From NCBI RefSeq assembly GCF_024734075.1, contig NZ_CP102850.1:3844001-3908000 (forward strand): a DNA stretch of 64,000 nucleotides. Reading direction: 5' to 3'. Positions 27,486 to 36,349 of this stretch are shown here, in pieces. The number at the start of each line of letters is the position of its first letter. Position 1 is the stretch's first letter. Made by a program: the position numbers and the translations under genes. Source of the DNA: Gordonia mangrovi (GTDB taxonomy: Bacteria; Actinomycetota; Actinomycetes; Mycobacteriales; Mycobacteriaceae). Under the pieces are notes generated by a model. That model was not told the DNA's origin, searched no databases, and saw nothing but the letters and a program-made list of their open reading frames with translations.

Positions 27486-28721
27486 GTGGTGAACAAGAGA
27501 TCGTACGTGATCGTCGGCGCTGGTATGGCCGGCGCTCGTGCGGCAGAATCGCTGCGGGCGAGGGGTTTCGACGATCGGATCTTCCTCGTCGGCGACGAGG
27601 GGCGGCTGCCCTACGAACGGCCGCCCCTGTCCAAGGAGTGTCTACAGGGGTCGCGTTCGCTGTTCTCCACGACGCTTCGGGAGTGGGATTCCTGGATGGA
27701 GCTGGCGGTCCACCTCGTGTTGGACGATCCGGTGACCGCGGTCGACACGGCAGCGGGTTCGGTCCGGCTCAACAGCGGGATCGACATCGTCGCCGACAAG
27801 GTGCTGCTGGCCACGGGCGGTGTATGCCGCACCCTCGAGGTCCCCGGCGCGAATCTGGCCGGGATTCATTCGCTGCGCACGGCGGATGACTGCGACGTCG
27901 TTGGTGACCGGTTGCGGCGGGGCCGGGCAAAGGTGGTGGTCGTCGGTGGAGGTCTGCTGGCAGTGGAGGCGGCATCAGCCGCGGCGGCGCTCGGCAACGA
28001 CGTCGTTTGGTTGTGCCGGTCGCGACACCCGTTGACCGGTGCGGTGGGCGGCCACGCCGCCGCCCACCTCCGATCGCGCTATCGCGAGGCGGATTTCGAT
28101 CTGATCGCCGGGGTCTCGGTGGTCGGGTTCGAAGGGACTGACCGGGTGCGCGGGGCCATCCTCGATGACGGACGGACGCTACCGGCCGACGTCGTCCTGA
28201 CGGCGATAGGTCAGCGACCCGCACTGGATTTCCTCGATCCCACACAATTCGACACCCGGCACGGACTGTCCGTCGACGCGAGACTCGAAACCGAGGTACC
28301 CGGCATATTCGCGGCAGGCGACGTGGCCAACTTCGTCGATCCCTTCGTCGGTGGTCGCGTCCGCTACGGCATGTGGCTCAACGCGCAGAACCAGGGCCAG
28401 TTCGTGGCGGGGGCGATGATGGGTGACACGGCGGCCTATCGGCAGGTCCCGTGGTACTGGTCCGACCATCTCGGTCTGAATGTGCAGATGGCCGGTCACA
28501 TCGACGAGACGGCCACGATCGTGACGCGCGAGCACACCGAGGACTCGGTCAGCTGGTTCTATGTCCGCAATGGCCGGGTGATCGGTGCCGTGGGTGTCAA
28601 TATGCCACGAGACGTACGGGCAGCGATGATGCTGATGGACCGCGGCGTGGACGTCACCGACGCGGAGATCGCCGACACCGGTGCCGATCTGCGTGCGCTG
28701 GTGAAGAAGGTGGCCGCATGA
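27486..28721 (+). CDS. FAD-dependent NAD(P)H-ferredoxin reductase of the dioxygenase system
   Basis: 411 aa. Two nucleotide-binding folds: FAD motif VIVGAGMAGARAAESLR at the N-terminus, and VVVVGGGLLAVEAASAAAALG at about 145-165 for NAD(P)H. PYERPPLSKE and GIFAAGDVANF are hallmarks of the BphA4/rubredoxin-reductase group. It passes electrons to the Rieske ferredoxin. The GTG start at 27486 has GGTGAGG upstream. It lies 19 bp after the beta subunit and overlaps the next hydrolase start by 4 bp (ATGA). Confidence 0.93.
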   Translation: MVNKRSYVIVGAGMAGARAAESLRARGFDDRIFLVGDEGRLPYERPPLSKECLQGSRSLFSTTLREWDSWMELAVHLVLDDPVTAVDTAAGSVRLNSGIDIVADKVLLATGGVCRTLEVPGANLAGIHSLRTADDCDVVGDRLRRGRAKVVVVGGGLLAVEAASAAAALGNDVVWLCRSRHPLTGAVGGHAAAHLRSRYREADFDLIAGVSVVGFEGTDRVRGAILDDGRTLPADVVLTAIGQRPALDFLDPTQFDTRHGLSVDARLETEVPGIFAAGDVANFVDPFVGGRVRYGMWLNAQNQGQFVAGAMMGDTAAYRQVPWYWSDHLGLNVQMAGHIDETATIVTREHTEDSVSWFYVRNGRVIGAVGVNMPRDVRAAMMLMDRGVDVTDAEIADTGADLRALVKKVAA

Positions 28722-29599
28722 CCACCTCCGTGACAGAACTGCCCGCGCGGCTCGTCGACCCCACATGGTTGCGCTTCGTGTCGACCAGCGAGATGACCGT
28801 CGGTTACCACGACCGTGGAACCGGCCCGGTGCTGGTGATGATCGGTGCGTGGGGGCCGAGGCCCGGGGCGACCGCGTCACTCGCGTACCGGGCCGTGTGC
28901 GATGCACTGGCAGACAGGTATCGCTGCGTTGTGGTGGAACTGCCGAACTATGGGCTCACCGGTCCCGTCGAGTATCACGAACCCGTGCACGACGTCGCTG
29001 TGCGCGGCGTACTCGCGGTGATGGACCACCTCGACATCGAACACGCCCCGGTGATCGGCTCGTCGATGGGCGCGACGACGGCGATCGACCTGGCTCTCGC
29101 TCATCCTGGTCGCGTCGACTCCCTTGTGGTGGGTGCGTGTCACGCATCCACTGGTGGCGACCCCTACCTGCTCTCGCCGTTTCCTTCCGAGGTGTGGCGG
29201 CTGTCGACGGAACTCGACGAGGACCCCGACAGCACCGATCGGTTACGGAGGATGCTGCGCGCGTTGTGGTATGACGAGCGCCTCGTCACCGACGACATCG
29301 TGCGCGAGATGATTGACCTGCGGCGGTTGCGTGCGGATCATGGCCTGGCCGACCGGGCCTCGGTGAGTGTTCCGCACAGCAACATGGCAGCGCTCGCCGA
29401 GCTGGAATTGCCGGTCACCGTGGTTCATGGTCGAAACGACCGGATGGTGCCCTACGAGCAGGCACTCGCAATCGGGTCGTATATCGCCCACGCCGACATC
29501 CGGTTGCTCGGCAGGTGCGGGCACTGGCCGCCGTTCGAGCGTCCGGATGCGTTCGTGGACGCAGTGCTCTCCCATCTGCGGCGTGAGAGTCATCGATGA
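28718..29599 (+). CDS. alpha/beta hydrolase
   Basis: 293 aa. Nucleophile S116 in GSSMGA, the acid probably Asp in HGRNDRMVP, and the base His in GRCGHWPPFERP. The ELPNYGLTGPVEYHE segment is the loop after strand 4. A second hydrolase in the same operon suggests two hydrolytic steps, for example ester or side-chain hydrolysis before or after ring attack. The ATG at 28718 overlaps the reductase stop by 4 bp, which fixes the start. It is the last enzyme of the catabolic operon. Confidence 0.88.
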   Translation: MTTSVTELPARLVDPTWLRFVSTSEMTVGYHDRGTGPVLVMIGAWGPRPGATASLAYRAVCDALADRYRCVVVELPNYGLTGPVEYHEPVHDVAVRGVLAVMDHLDIEHAPVIGSSMGATTAIDLALAHPGRVDSLVVGACHASTGGDPYLLSPFPSEVWRLSTELDEDPDSTDRLRRMLRALWYDERLVTDDIVREMIDLRRLRADHGLADRASVSVPHSNMAALAELELPVTVVHGRNDRMVPYEQALAIGSYIAHADIRLLGRCGHWPPFERPDAFVDAVLSHLRRESHR

Positions 29600-29639
29600 T
29601 GCCTCAGATGTGATGCGGAACTCGTGGTCAGCGGGGCGC

Positions 29640-29663
29640 GTCCCCACGCAATAAAGTGGGAAC
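29640..29663 (+). promoter_or_regulatory. imperfect inverted repeat upstream of the LuxR gene
   Basis: GTCCCCAC and GTGGGAAC pair at seven of eight positions with an 8-nt spacer. It lies between the catabolic operon and the LuxR-type regulator, so it could be an operator or a weak terminator. Short and imperfect, hence low confidence. Confidence 0.3.
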
Positions 29664-29813
29664 ACGCAATCGGTCGGGGGACACCGTACGCTCCGGCCGT
29701 GCAAGGACGGTCGGCCATGTCGCGCCCCGGCGAATTCCGTCTGGAGTGAGCGATTCGATGTCCCGCGCAATCGCGGTCAACCGGACAGCAATCGAGACGG
29801 AGTCTTTCTCGGG

Positions 29814-30941
29814 ATGAGACCACCATCAAAAGTTCTGCCGACCACAACTTCGTGCGGGGGCGTTGATCGCTATTCGCCGGATGTGGGCACACGATATGCA
29901 GCACTGATCGGGTTGAGTGCGTCCATGGCCGAAGCCGACGATCTCGATGAGCTCAGCGCCACCTATTTCGATGGAATCGGCGCGGTGATGGACCTACCGA
30001 TGAGCGCCATCTACCTGTTCGGTGACAAGGGGCCGTCACCGGACTGGTACGACTCGCGCAATGTCAGTGATCGCTTCATGGCGACCTACGAGCGCTGCGG
30101 TCGTCAAGTGGACGGAGAACTGCGGTCGTTGTTGGCGAACTCGGTTCCGGTGTACAACCTGGCAGACCAGTCATTGGCCGAATGGCGCCGTTCCGAGGTC
30201 TACCAGCGCGTCGACTGCCTCGAGAACATGGTCCACGTCGTCAAGGCGCCGATCCTGGATCACGGTTCGATCATCGGGACGGTGGACTTCGCGTCGGATT
30301 CGGTGGGAATGAAGGTCGAGACCGACGACATCAGGATGGCGTCCGCGATTGCTCAGACTGTCGGTAGCGCGGTCACCACGTTGCGTACGCGCCAGGACCT
30401 GCAGCACCAACTCGAGGTGTACCAACTCGCGATGGAAACGACCTCGGCCGCAGTGGTGTATTTCGCGGCCAACACAATCGAACCGGCGATCAGCCGTGGG
30501 GCCACCGAGTTGCTCCAGGACCTGCATGAGGGGCAGGACATCCTGTACCGCCTCCTGCGTGATGTCGGTGGCGCCGGCTCCGTGGTTCATCGCTCCTACC
30601 TGGTGCGGATGCGGAGCGGAGTCAAGGACGTCCTGGAATGCACGTCGCGTCCGGTACCCGGTGAGCCCGGCGCCCAGCTCTTCGAACTCGAGCTCGAGTC
30701 GTCGCGCGACCGTCCCGGCGTCGCCGGTCTCGATGTTCTGTCGACACGCGAGTACGACGTCGCCGGACTCGTCGCAGCCGGATTCACCGATCGGGAGATC
30801 GCCGATGAACTCGTGCTCAGTCTGCACACGGTGCGGCAGCACGTGAAGAACATCTACGGCAAGCTCGACATCAGCAGCCGGGTGCACCTGACCCGCGTCT
30901 ATCACGGCATGTCGGCACGTTCGGACTCCACCCGGGGCTGA
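29814..30941 (+). CDS. GAF/LuxR-type transcriptional regulator
   Basis: 375 aa. The C-terminus holds a LuxR helix-turn-helix: LSTREYDVAGLVAAGFTDRE, then IADELVLSLHTVRQHVKNIY, including the TVRxHVxxIYxKL recognition helix. The N-terminal about 200 residues look like a GAF-type sensor domain (YFDGIGAVMDLPMSAIYLF, GTVDFASDSVG). It likely senses a small molecule and regulates the upstream importer/dioxygenase operon, 214 bp away. ATG 29814 has no strong ribosome site (GGAG 12 bp away); later Mets exist. Its 3' end overlaps the convergent NmrA-like gene by 40 bp. Confidence 0.87.
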   Translation: MRPPSKVLPTTTSCGGVDRYSPDVGTRYAALIGLSASMAEADDLDELSATYFDGIGAVMDLPMSAIYLFGDKGPSPDWYDSRNVSDRFMATYERCGRQVDGELRSLLANSVPVYNLADQSLAEWRRSEVYQRVDCLENMVHVVKAPILDHGSIIGTVDFASDSVGMKVETDDIRMASAIAQTVGSAVTTLRTRQDLQHQLEVYQLAMETTSAAVVYFAANTIEPAISRGATELLQDLHEGQDILYRLLRDVGGAGSVVHRSYLVRMRSGVKDVLECTSRPVPGEPGAQLFELELESSRDRPGVAGLDVLSTREYDVAGLVAAGFTDREIADELVLSLHTVRQHVKNIYGKLDISSRVHLTRVYHGMSARSDSTRG

Positions 30942-31663
30942 TCGGCTGCGCAGGCCCGCGCCGATTCTGTCGCACATCCGTTGATCGCCGGCGCTTCGCG
31001 CACCAGCGTGTCGTCGGTCAAGGCGGCGACCATGAACAACGCGAAGTCGATGCGACGCGTCCGGTTGCTCGCGAGGATCGGATCGCCGACGTGCCGGCTC
31101 CACACCGGCAGGCCTTGGCTCTCGCCTTCCTCGAGGTCGCTGCCGCGCACCACGGTCCATCGGGTGTCGGAGTCGAAGATGAGCCGGGTGGCGCGGACCT
31201 GGTCGTCGATGTCGACGAACCGCGCCCATCGGGCAAGCGTGCTGACGATGGGCACCAGGTAGCGCAGACGCCACGAATACCGATCGAGGCCGTCGCGGGA
31301 GATGTGCCAGCCGCAGGAGAAGATGAGCCGGGCGTCCGGTTCGGCGTGATCCAGCACGGCTCTGGCGGTGCCCGAGGAGTAGTCGTGCACACCCCACGGC
31401 GCCAGCACGGTCAACACGCCGTCACAGCCGGCGACGGCCCGGGCGATCGTCTCGCGGTCGTCGGTGCGCCCGGGAATGATCTCGATGCGGTCGGCGACGT
31501 CGTCGAGTTTCGACACGCTCTCCGGTCGGCACACGCCGACCACCTGGTAGCCGCGATCCAGGCAGTGCTGAATCATGTAGCGCCCGAGCTTGCCGGAGGC
31601 GCCGACGATGCAGATCCGTAGCGGGTGTTCGGCAGGGGGATTGGGATTGTGGTCGGTGGCCAT
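30902..31663 (-). CDS. NmrA-like/SDR-type NAD(P)-binding protein
   Basis: 253 aa. N-terminal Rossmann motif IVGASGKLGRYMIQH (GxxGxxG) of atypical short-chain dehydrogenases or NmrA-type proteins. Basic and polar residues after strand 2 (GVCRPESVSKL) are compatible with NADP. Central LIFSCGWHISRDGL and WTVVRGSDLEEGE fit the family. No clear YxxxK pair is seen, so it may be a non-catalytic redox sensor or a reductase with an altered site. It is divergent from the TetR gene across a palindromic operator and is therefore its likely target. Confidence 0.8.
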   Translation of the reverse strand: MATDHNPNPPAEHPLRICIVGASGKLGRYMIQHCLDRGYQVVGVCRPESVSKLDDVADRIEIIPGRTDDRETIARAVAGCDGVLTVLAPWGVHDYSSGTARAVLDHAEPDARLIFSCGWHISRDGLDRYSWRLRYLVPIVSTLARWARFVDIDDQVRATRLIFDSDTRWTVVRGSDLEEGESQGLPVWSRHVGDPILASNRTRRIDFALFMVAALTDDTLVREAPAINGCATESARACAADQPRVESERADMP

Positions 31664-31689
31664 GGTGCGGTCCTCTCGATCAGCGGTAC

Positions 31690-31725
31690 CTTACGATGTA
31701 AGTTCACCTTACGCGGTAAGGTGAA
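31690..31725. promoter_or_regulatory. tandem palindromic operators between NmrA-like and TetR genes
   Basis: Two palindromes sharing the core CTTAC-N3-GTAAG. The first, 31690-31702, has 5-bp arms around GAT. The second, 31703-31725, is perfect with 10-bp arms TTCACCTTAC and GTAAGGTGAA around GCG. They abut with no gap in the 86-bp divergent region. This is typical of an autoregulating TetR repressor that also controls its neighbour. Confidence 0.85.
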
Positions 31726-31749
31726 GTGATGTCCAGAGGAGGAGGGAAA

Positions 31750-32421
31750 GTGGCGACAACACGACAGGCCGAACGCAAGCCGGTGACCCGCACCGCGGTG
31801 GTGTCAACCGCAGTGCAGATGGCCGATGAGGGCGGGATCGGCGCGGTCACGATGCGCAAGATCGCCCAGCAACTCGGTGTCGAGGCGATGTCGCTCTATC
31901 ACCACGTCCGCAACAAGGACGGGATCCTCGACATCATGGTCGACCATGTCTTCGCGGAGATCGAGATCCCGACGGGCGTGGCATGGCGGGAGGCGTTGCG
32001 GGTGCGCACCGAGTCCGCGCGCGACGCACTGGTGCGGCACCCGTGGGCACTGGGACTGATGGATTCCCGGCGCGACCCCGGCCCGGAGACGCTCCGGCAT
32101 CACGATGCCGTGATCGGGGTGTTGCGCGGAGCCGGCTTCACGATCGGCGGTGCGGCCCATGCATTCTCCCTGCTGGACAGCTATCTGTACGGATTCGTGC
32201 TGCAGGAGACGACCATGCCGTTCGACTCCACCGACGAAGCCGACACACGGGAGGTCGCGGAGTCGATCCAGTCAGGTATCGACCCGACCGATCTCCCGCA
32301 TCTCACCGAGTTGACCACGGCGCACGTCATGCAGCCGGGCTATTCGTACGCCGATGAGTTCGGCATCGGACTCGACGTGGTGCTCGACGGATTGGAGCGC
32401 AACCGCACCCTCTGGGAGTAA
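31750..32421 (+). CDS. TetR family regulator
   Basis: 223 aa from GTG 31750, chosen because AGGAGGAGGG (31737-31746) lies just before it. Earlier in-frame starts (GTG 31726, ATG 31729) would put translation directly at the operator edge without a ribosome site. TetR helix-turn-helix: [20 protein letters not shown], then [17 protein letters not shown]. The C-terminal part resembles the TetR/TetR_C_1-type domain ([20 protein letters not shown]). The two palindromes immediately upstream are its probable operators. Confidence 0.88.
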   Translation: MATTRQAERKPVTRTAVVSTAVQMADEGGIGAVTMRKIAQQLGVEAMSLYHHVRNKDGILDIMVDHVFAEIEIPTGVAWREALRVRTESARDALVRHPWALGLMDSRRDPGPETLRHHDAVIGVLRGAGFTIGGAAHAFSLLDSYLYGFVLQETTMPFDSTDEADTREVAESIQSGIDPTDLPHLTELTTAHVMQPGYSYADEFGIGLDVVLDGLERNRTLWE

Positions 32422-32456
32422 GGGCCGCCGGGACGGCCGGTCTGCGCGCATTCGAT

Positions 32457-32492
32457 CCGCTCGCGCGCACGTCGCGACATGCGCGCGAGCGG
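32457..32492. terminator. bidirectional hairpin between convergent genes
   Basis: Perfect 13-bp stem (arms CCGCTCGCGCGCA and TGCGCGCGAGCGG) with a 10-nt loop, in the 112-bp gap between the TetR stop and the end of the oppositely oriented oxidoreductase gene. No long T-tract, as is common in high-GC actinobacteria. Confidence 0.75.
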
Positions 32493-32533
32493 GACTGGTG
32501 CGCGGTTGCGCAAGCGGAGGGCCCGCTGCGCCC

Positions 32534-35500
32534 TCAGATGCCGAGCGCCTGCCGTCGGCGCGCGACCTCCTCGCGGTAGCGCGCGACGTTGGCCATCTTG
32601 ATGCTCTCGTAGCCGCGGATCATGTCGGGCAGGCCGGCCAACTCCACGGCCGAGCCCAGCCGGTCGGCGTTCACCCGGCCGTCGGCCAGCCCGCCGAGGA
32701 GATCTTCGACGAGCTCCCGGTATTCGCCGATCAATGTGCGCTCGGTCCGACGGATCTCGTTGTGGCCGAAGGGGTCGAGCTTGGTGCCGCGCAGGCGCTT
32801 CATCGTCGCCAGCGCCGACAACGGCCGGTCGGCCCAGGCGCCGAGCGACAGCTTCTCCTTCATCCCCATGCTGCGCAGCGTCGGCGGATGCAGACGCACC
32901 GCGACGTGCGCGTCGTCGCCGAACTGCTCGGCGATCTGGGCCGCGAATGTGGGATCCTGGGTCAACCGGGCCACTTCGTACTCGTCCTTGTAGGCCATCA
33001 GCTTGTACAGGTTGCGGGCAACCGCATCGGTGAACTCAGCACCGTGGCCGGCGTGATGAACCCGGGTCACGAACTCGAGGTACTCACGCGCATAACGCTC
33101 GTCGGCGTAGGCGATCAGCTCGTCATAGCGGATCGCGATGGTGCGAGCGAGGTCGGCGTCGAGTGAGTCGATGGCGGCCACCACGGACCGCGCGTACTCG
33201 GACGGCTCGATGTCGCCGGTGGCCGCTGCCCCGTGCAGGCCGGTGAGCGTGTGCGCCACCGCGTCCGGGTCGTCCACCACCTGACGTCCACGACGGAAGG
33301 CCTGGATGTTGGCCTCCACTGCGACGCCGTTGAGCTCGATGGCGTGCTCGATCGACTCGGCCGAGATCGACAAGGCCCCGGCCTGATAGGCCGCACCCAC
33401 CATGAGCATGTTGGCGTACTGTTCGTCGCCGAACAGATCCGTCGACAGCTCCCCGGGATCGAGATAGACCGCGCGACGGACCTTGTCATCGATCGCCGAA
33501 TGCACCTGGGCGTCCGCCGGGAAGCCGACGGTGGTGTCGATGACCATCGCGCCGGTCGGGATCTTGGTGGTCGACACCACGGCGACCGTCTTGTCGACAT
33601 CGGCGACCTTCAGATTCACCGGATCGGTGCCCACGAGCGGGTCGCACACCAGGTACAGGCTGCAATCGTCGGAGGCCACCTTTCCGGCCTGCTCCACGAT
33701 CTCCGGGGTGATCTTCACATCGCTGACCACCGCACCACCCTTCTGGGCCAGACCCGTCATGTCGACGGTGCGTGCGGCGTTTCCGTCGAGCACCGCGGCG
33801 GTGGCCAAGACCTGGGACACGGTGACGACGCCGGTGCCACCGATACCGGTCACCCGGATCGCGAATGAATCGCGCACGGCGGGTACCGACGGGGTGGGCA
33901 TCAGCGACGCGGCGATGTCCTCGGCGCGGCGGCGCTGCCGCCCGGTACCCGGCGTCACGGTGACAAACGACGGGCAATCACCCTTCAGACATGAGAAGTC
34001 GAGGTTGCACGAACTCTGGTCGATGTGGGTCTTGCGGCCGAACTCGGTGTCCACCGGATGCACCGACAGGCAGTTGGACTTCTCGCCGCAATCACCACAG
34101 CCCTCGCAGATGCGTTCGTTGATCATCACGCGCTGGTTCGGCGTACTCATGGTGCCGCGCTTGCGCTTGCGACGCTTCTCGGCGGCGCAATGCTGGTCGT
34201 GCACGAGCACGGTGACGCCGGGGACGGCGGCCAGTTCGGTCTGCACGTCGAGCATGTCGTCGCGGTGGCGGATCGTGACGTCTTTGGGCAGTCCGAGCGC
34301 CTTGGTCCGAGCCACATCGTCGGAGGTGACGACGATCCGGGACACCCCCTCGTCGAGCAACAATGACGTCAATCGCGGCAAGCTCATCGCGCCCACCGGA
34401 TCCTGGCCGCCGGTCATGGCGACCGTGCCGTTGTAGAGCAGCTTGTAGGTGATGTTCTCGCCGGAGGCGACCGCGGCGCGCAGCGCCAGCGAGCCGGAAT
34501 GCATGAAGGTACCGTCGCCGACGTTCTGCACGAAGTGATTCGCGGTCACGAACGGAGCCATGCCGATCCACTGCGCACCCTCGCCGCCCATCTGGGTGAC
34601 GCCGGCGATGTCGCCGACCTGACGTTCATCCATCAACAGCACCATCGCGTGGCAGCCGATGCCCGCGCCCACGAGCGTGTCATCGGAGACCTTGGTGGAA
34701 CTGTTGTGCGGGCAGCCGGAGCAGAAGTACGGTGTGCGGACGGCCAGCGGAAGCTCGATTCGGCCGCGCCGCCTGGATTTCCGTTCGAGCCAGTCCTGTG
34801 CCGCATCGACATGATGGTGATGCGCCAGCCGGGTGGCCAGCCCCCGTGACACCGCATCCACGTCGAGTTCGCCGAACCTCGAGAAGAGTGTCGAACCGTC
34901 CTCGTTGGTCTTGCCGACGATGCGTGGGGCGCGCGGATGGCGGAACAGGATGTCGCGCATCATCGTCTCGATGAAGTCGCGCTTTTCCTCCACCACGATC
35001 ACCTCGTCGAGGTCGCCGGTGGCAGTGTCGAACATGAACCGGTCGAGGATGTCGCGGTCGAGCGGGTAGACCATGCCGAGTTTGAGGATGCGGATACCCA
35101 GTCGATTGAGCTGCGCGTCGTCGATGCCGATGAGCCGCAACGACTCCCGTAGATCGAGGTAGGTCTTGCCGGCGGCGACGATGCCGATCCGGTCGTCCGG
35201 GCTCGAGGTGACGATCCGGTTGAGTCCGTTGAGCCGGGCATACTGCAGCGCCCGCGGAATGCGGGTGGTGAGCTGATTCTGCTCCAACTCCATCAGGCTG
35301 GCGCCCAGCAGCCGTCCACTCGGGACATGCGGGCTGCGGCCCAGGTCGCCGTAGACCGGCATGATCCGGTTGGGGTCGACCTCGGCGGTGGATGCGCCGT
35401 CGGCGACGTGCGCGGAGATCTTCATCGACGTCCACAAGCCGCTGATCCGGCTCATCACCGCGGCGTGCACACCGAGATCGAGGATGTCCTGAGAGTCGGC

Positions 35501-36115
35501 GGGGTACAGGATCGGCATGTACAAGTCGGCCAGCGCCATCTCCGACGCGCACGGGATGGTGGAGCTCTTCGCGCCCGGGTCGTCGCCGACGAGGGCCACC
35601 GCGCCGCCGCAGGGGTGGGTGCCGATCATGTTCGCGTGCCGTAGGGCGTCGGTGGCGCGGTCGAGGCCGGGAGCCTTGCCGTACCAGTAGCCGACCACGC
35701 CGTCACGAGCCGTCCCCTCGGCGTCGGGCGAGAGATCTGCGATCTGGCCGGCGACCTGCGACCCCATCACCGACGTCGCGGCGATCTCCTCGTTGAGTCC
35801 GGGGCGGTGGACGATGTCGAACGGTTCGAGGTAGTCCGACCGCCGGGCGATCTCGAGGTCGTAGCCGGCCAGCGGAGAACCTTCGTAGCCGGAGATGAAG
35901 GAGGCCGTACGCAGATTCTGTCGGCGGTCGATGCGGGCGCGGTCGCGGACCATGCGGACCAGCGCCTGGATGCCGGTCAGGTAGATGGTCCCGGTTTCGC
36001 GCGTGTAGCGGTCGTCGAGGGAGAACGAGGCCGCCGAGGACGAGCTCGGGGAGAACGTCGCGGTCTCGTCGGTGGGCGCACCGAGGCGGTGCGCGCGGTC
36101 GTCTGCGAGGGTCAT
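32534..36115 (-). CDS. indolepyruvate:ferredoxin oxidoreductase, fused form
   Basis: 1193 aa from ATG 36115. The single chain contains the alpha-like part (YLTGIQALVRMV, SGYEGSPLAGYDLEIARR), a TPP-binding region (PYFCSGCPHNSSTKV, GAGIGCHAMVLLMDE, GEGAQWIGMAPFV), a ferredoxin-like cysteine cluster (ICEGCGDCGEKSNCLSVHP, later CNLDFSCLKGDCP), and the gamma-like domain (IRVTGIGGTGVVTVSQVLA). It oxidatively decarboxylates aryl or other 2-oxo acids to acyl-CoA, reducing ferredoxin. The large fused architecture is known in aerobic bacteria. It diverges from the branched-chain acyl-CoA operon, which hints at a shared role in amino acid breakdown. About 36 upstream codons in frame are judged non-coding. 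Confidence 0.93.
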   Translation of the reverse strand: MTLADDRAHRLGAPTDETATFSPSSSSAASFSLDDRYTRETGTIYLTGIQALVRMVRDRARIDRRQNLRTASFISGYEGSPLAGYDLEIARRSDYLEPFDIVHRPGLNEEIAATSVMGSQVAGQIADLSPDAEGTARDGVVGYWYGKAPGLDRATDALRHANMIGTHPCGGAVALVGDDPGAKSSTIPCASEMALADLYMPILYPADSQDILDLGVHAAVMSRISGLWTSMKISAHVADGASTAEVDPNRIMPVYGDLGRSPHVPSGRLLGASLMELEQNQLTTRIPRALQYARLNGLNRIVTSSPDDRIGIVAAGKTYLDLRESLRLIGIDDAQLNRLGIRILKLGMVYPLDRDILDRFMFDTATGDLDEVIVVEEKRDFIETMMRDILFRHPRAPRIVGKTNEDGSTLFSRFGELDVDAVSRGLATRLAHHHHVDAAQDWLERKSRRRGRIELPLAVRTPYFCSGCPHNSSTKVSDDTLVGAGIGCHAMVLLMDERQVGDIAGVTQMGGEGAQWIGMAPFVTANHFVQNVGDGTFMHSGSLALRAAVASGENITYKLLYNGTVAMTGGQDPVGAMSLPRLTSLLLDEGVSRIVVTSDDVARTKALGLPKDVTIRHRDDMLDVQTELAAVPGVTVLVHDQHCAAEKRRKRKRGTMSTPNQRVMINERICEGCGDCGEKSNCLSVHPVDTEFGRKTHIDQSSCNLDFSCLKGDCPSFVTVTPGTGRQRRRAEDIAASLMPTPSVPAVRDSFAIRVTGIGGTGVVTVSQVLATAAVLDGNAARTVDMTGLAQKGGAVVSDVKITPEIVEQAGKVASDDCSLYLVCDPLVGTDPVNLKVADVDKTVAVVSTTKIPTGAMVIDTTVGFPADAQVHSAIDDKVRRAVYLDPGELSTDLFGDEQYANMLMVGAAYQAGALSISAESIEHAIELNGVAVEANIQAFRRGRQVVDDPDAVAHTLTGLHGAAATGDIEPSEYARSVVAAIDSLDADLARTIAIRYDELIAYADERYAREYLEFVTRVHHAGHGAEFTDAVARNLYKLMAYKDEYEVARLTQDPTFAAQIAEQFGDDAHVAVRLHPPTLRSMGMKEKLSLGAWADRPLSALATMKRLRGTKLDPFGHNEIRRTERTLIGEYRELVEDLLGGLADGRVNADRLGSAVELAGLPDMIRGYESIKMANVARYREEVARRRQALGI

Positions 36116-36321
36116 GGGATTACCTGGCCTTCTTCTTATATCGGTCCGCTCGCACCCGTGGGTGTGGGGTGCTGCGGGCATCGGTTGTCGCGGCCCGAGG
36201 GGTGGTGGGCCTGCCTTTAACACTACGCAATAGGCGTGAGCTACGTCACGTTGGCTGCGACAATGTGATGGCGGATCGATCGACGCGTGACAACGCGGCA
36301 GGTTGTGCCGTACGATGAACT

Positions 36322-36341
36322 CAGTTAATGACCGCTAACTG
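36322..36341. promoter_or_regulatory. inverted repeat operator before the accD1-like operon
   Basis: Arms CAGTTA and TAACTG with an 8-bp spacer, ending 8 bp before the accD1 start codon. The size and position suit a TetR-type repressor site blocking transcription or initiation. In M. tuberculosis the matching cluster has a TetR gene nearby (Rv2506); no such gene lies directly adjacent here. Regulator identity is inference. Confidence 0.6.
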
Positions 36342-36349
36342 AAAGGTCG

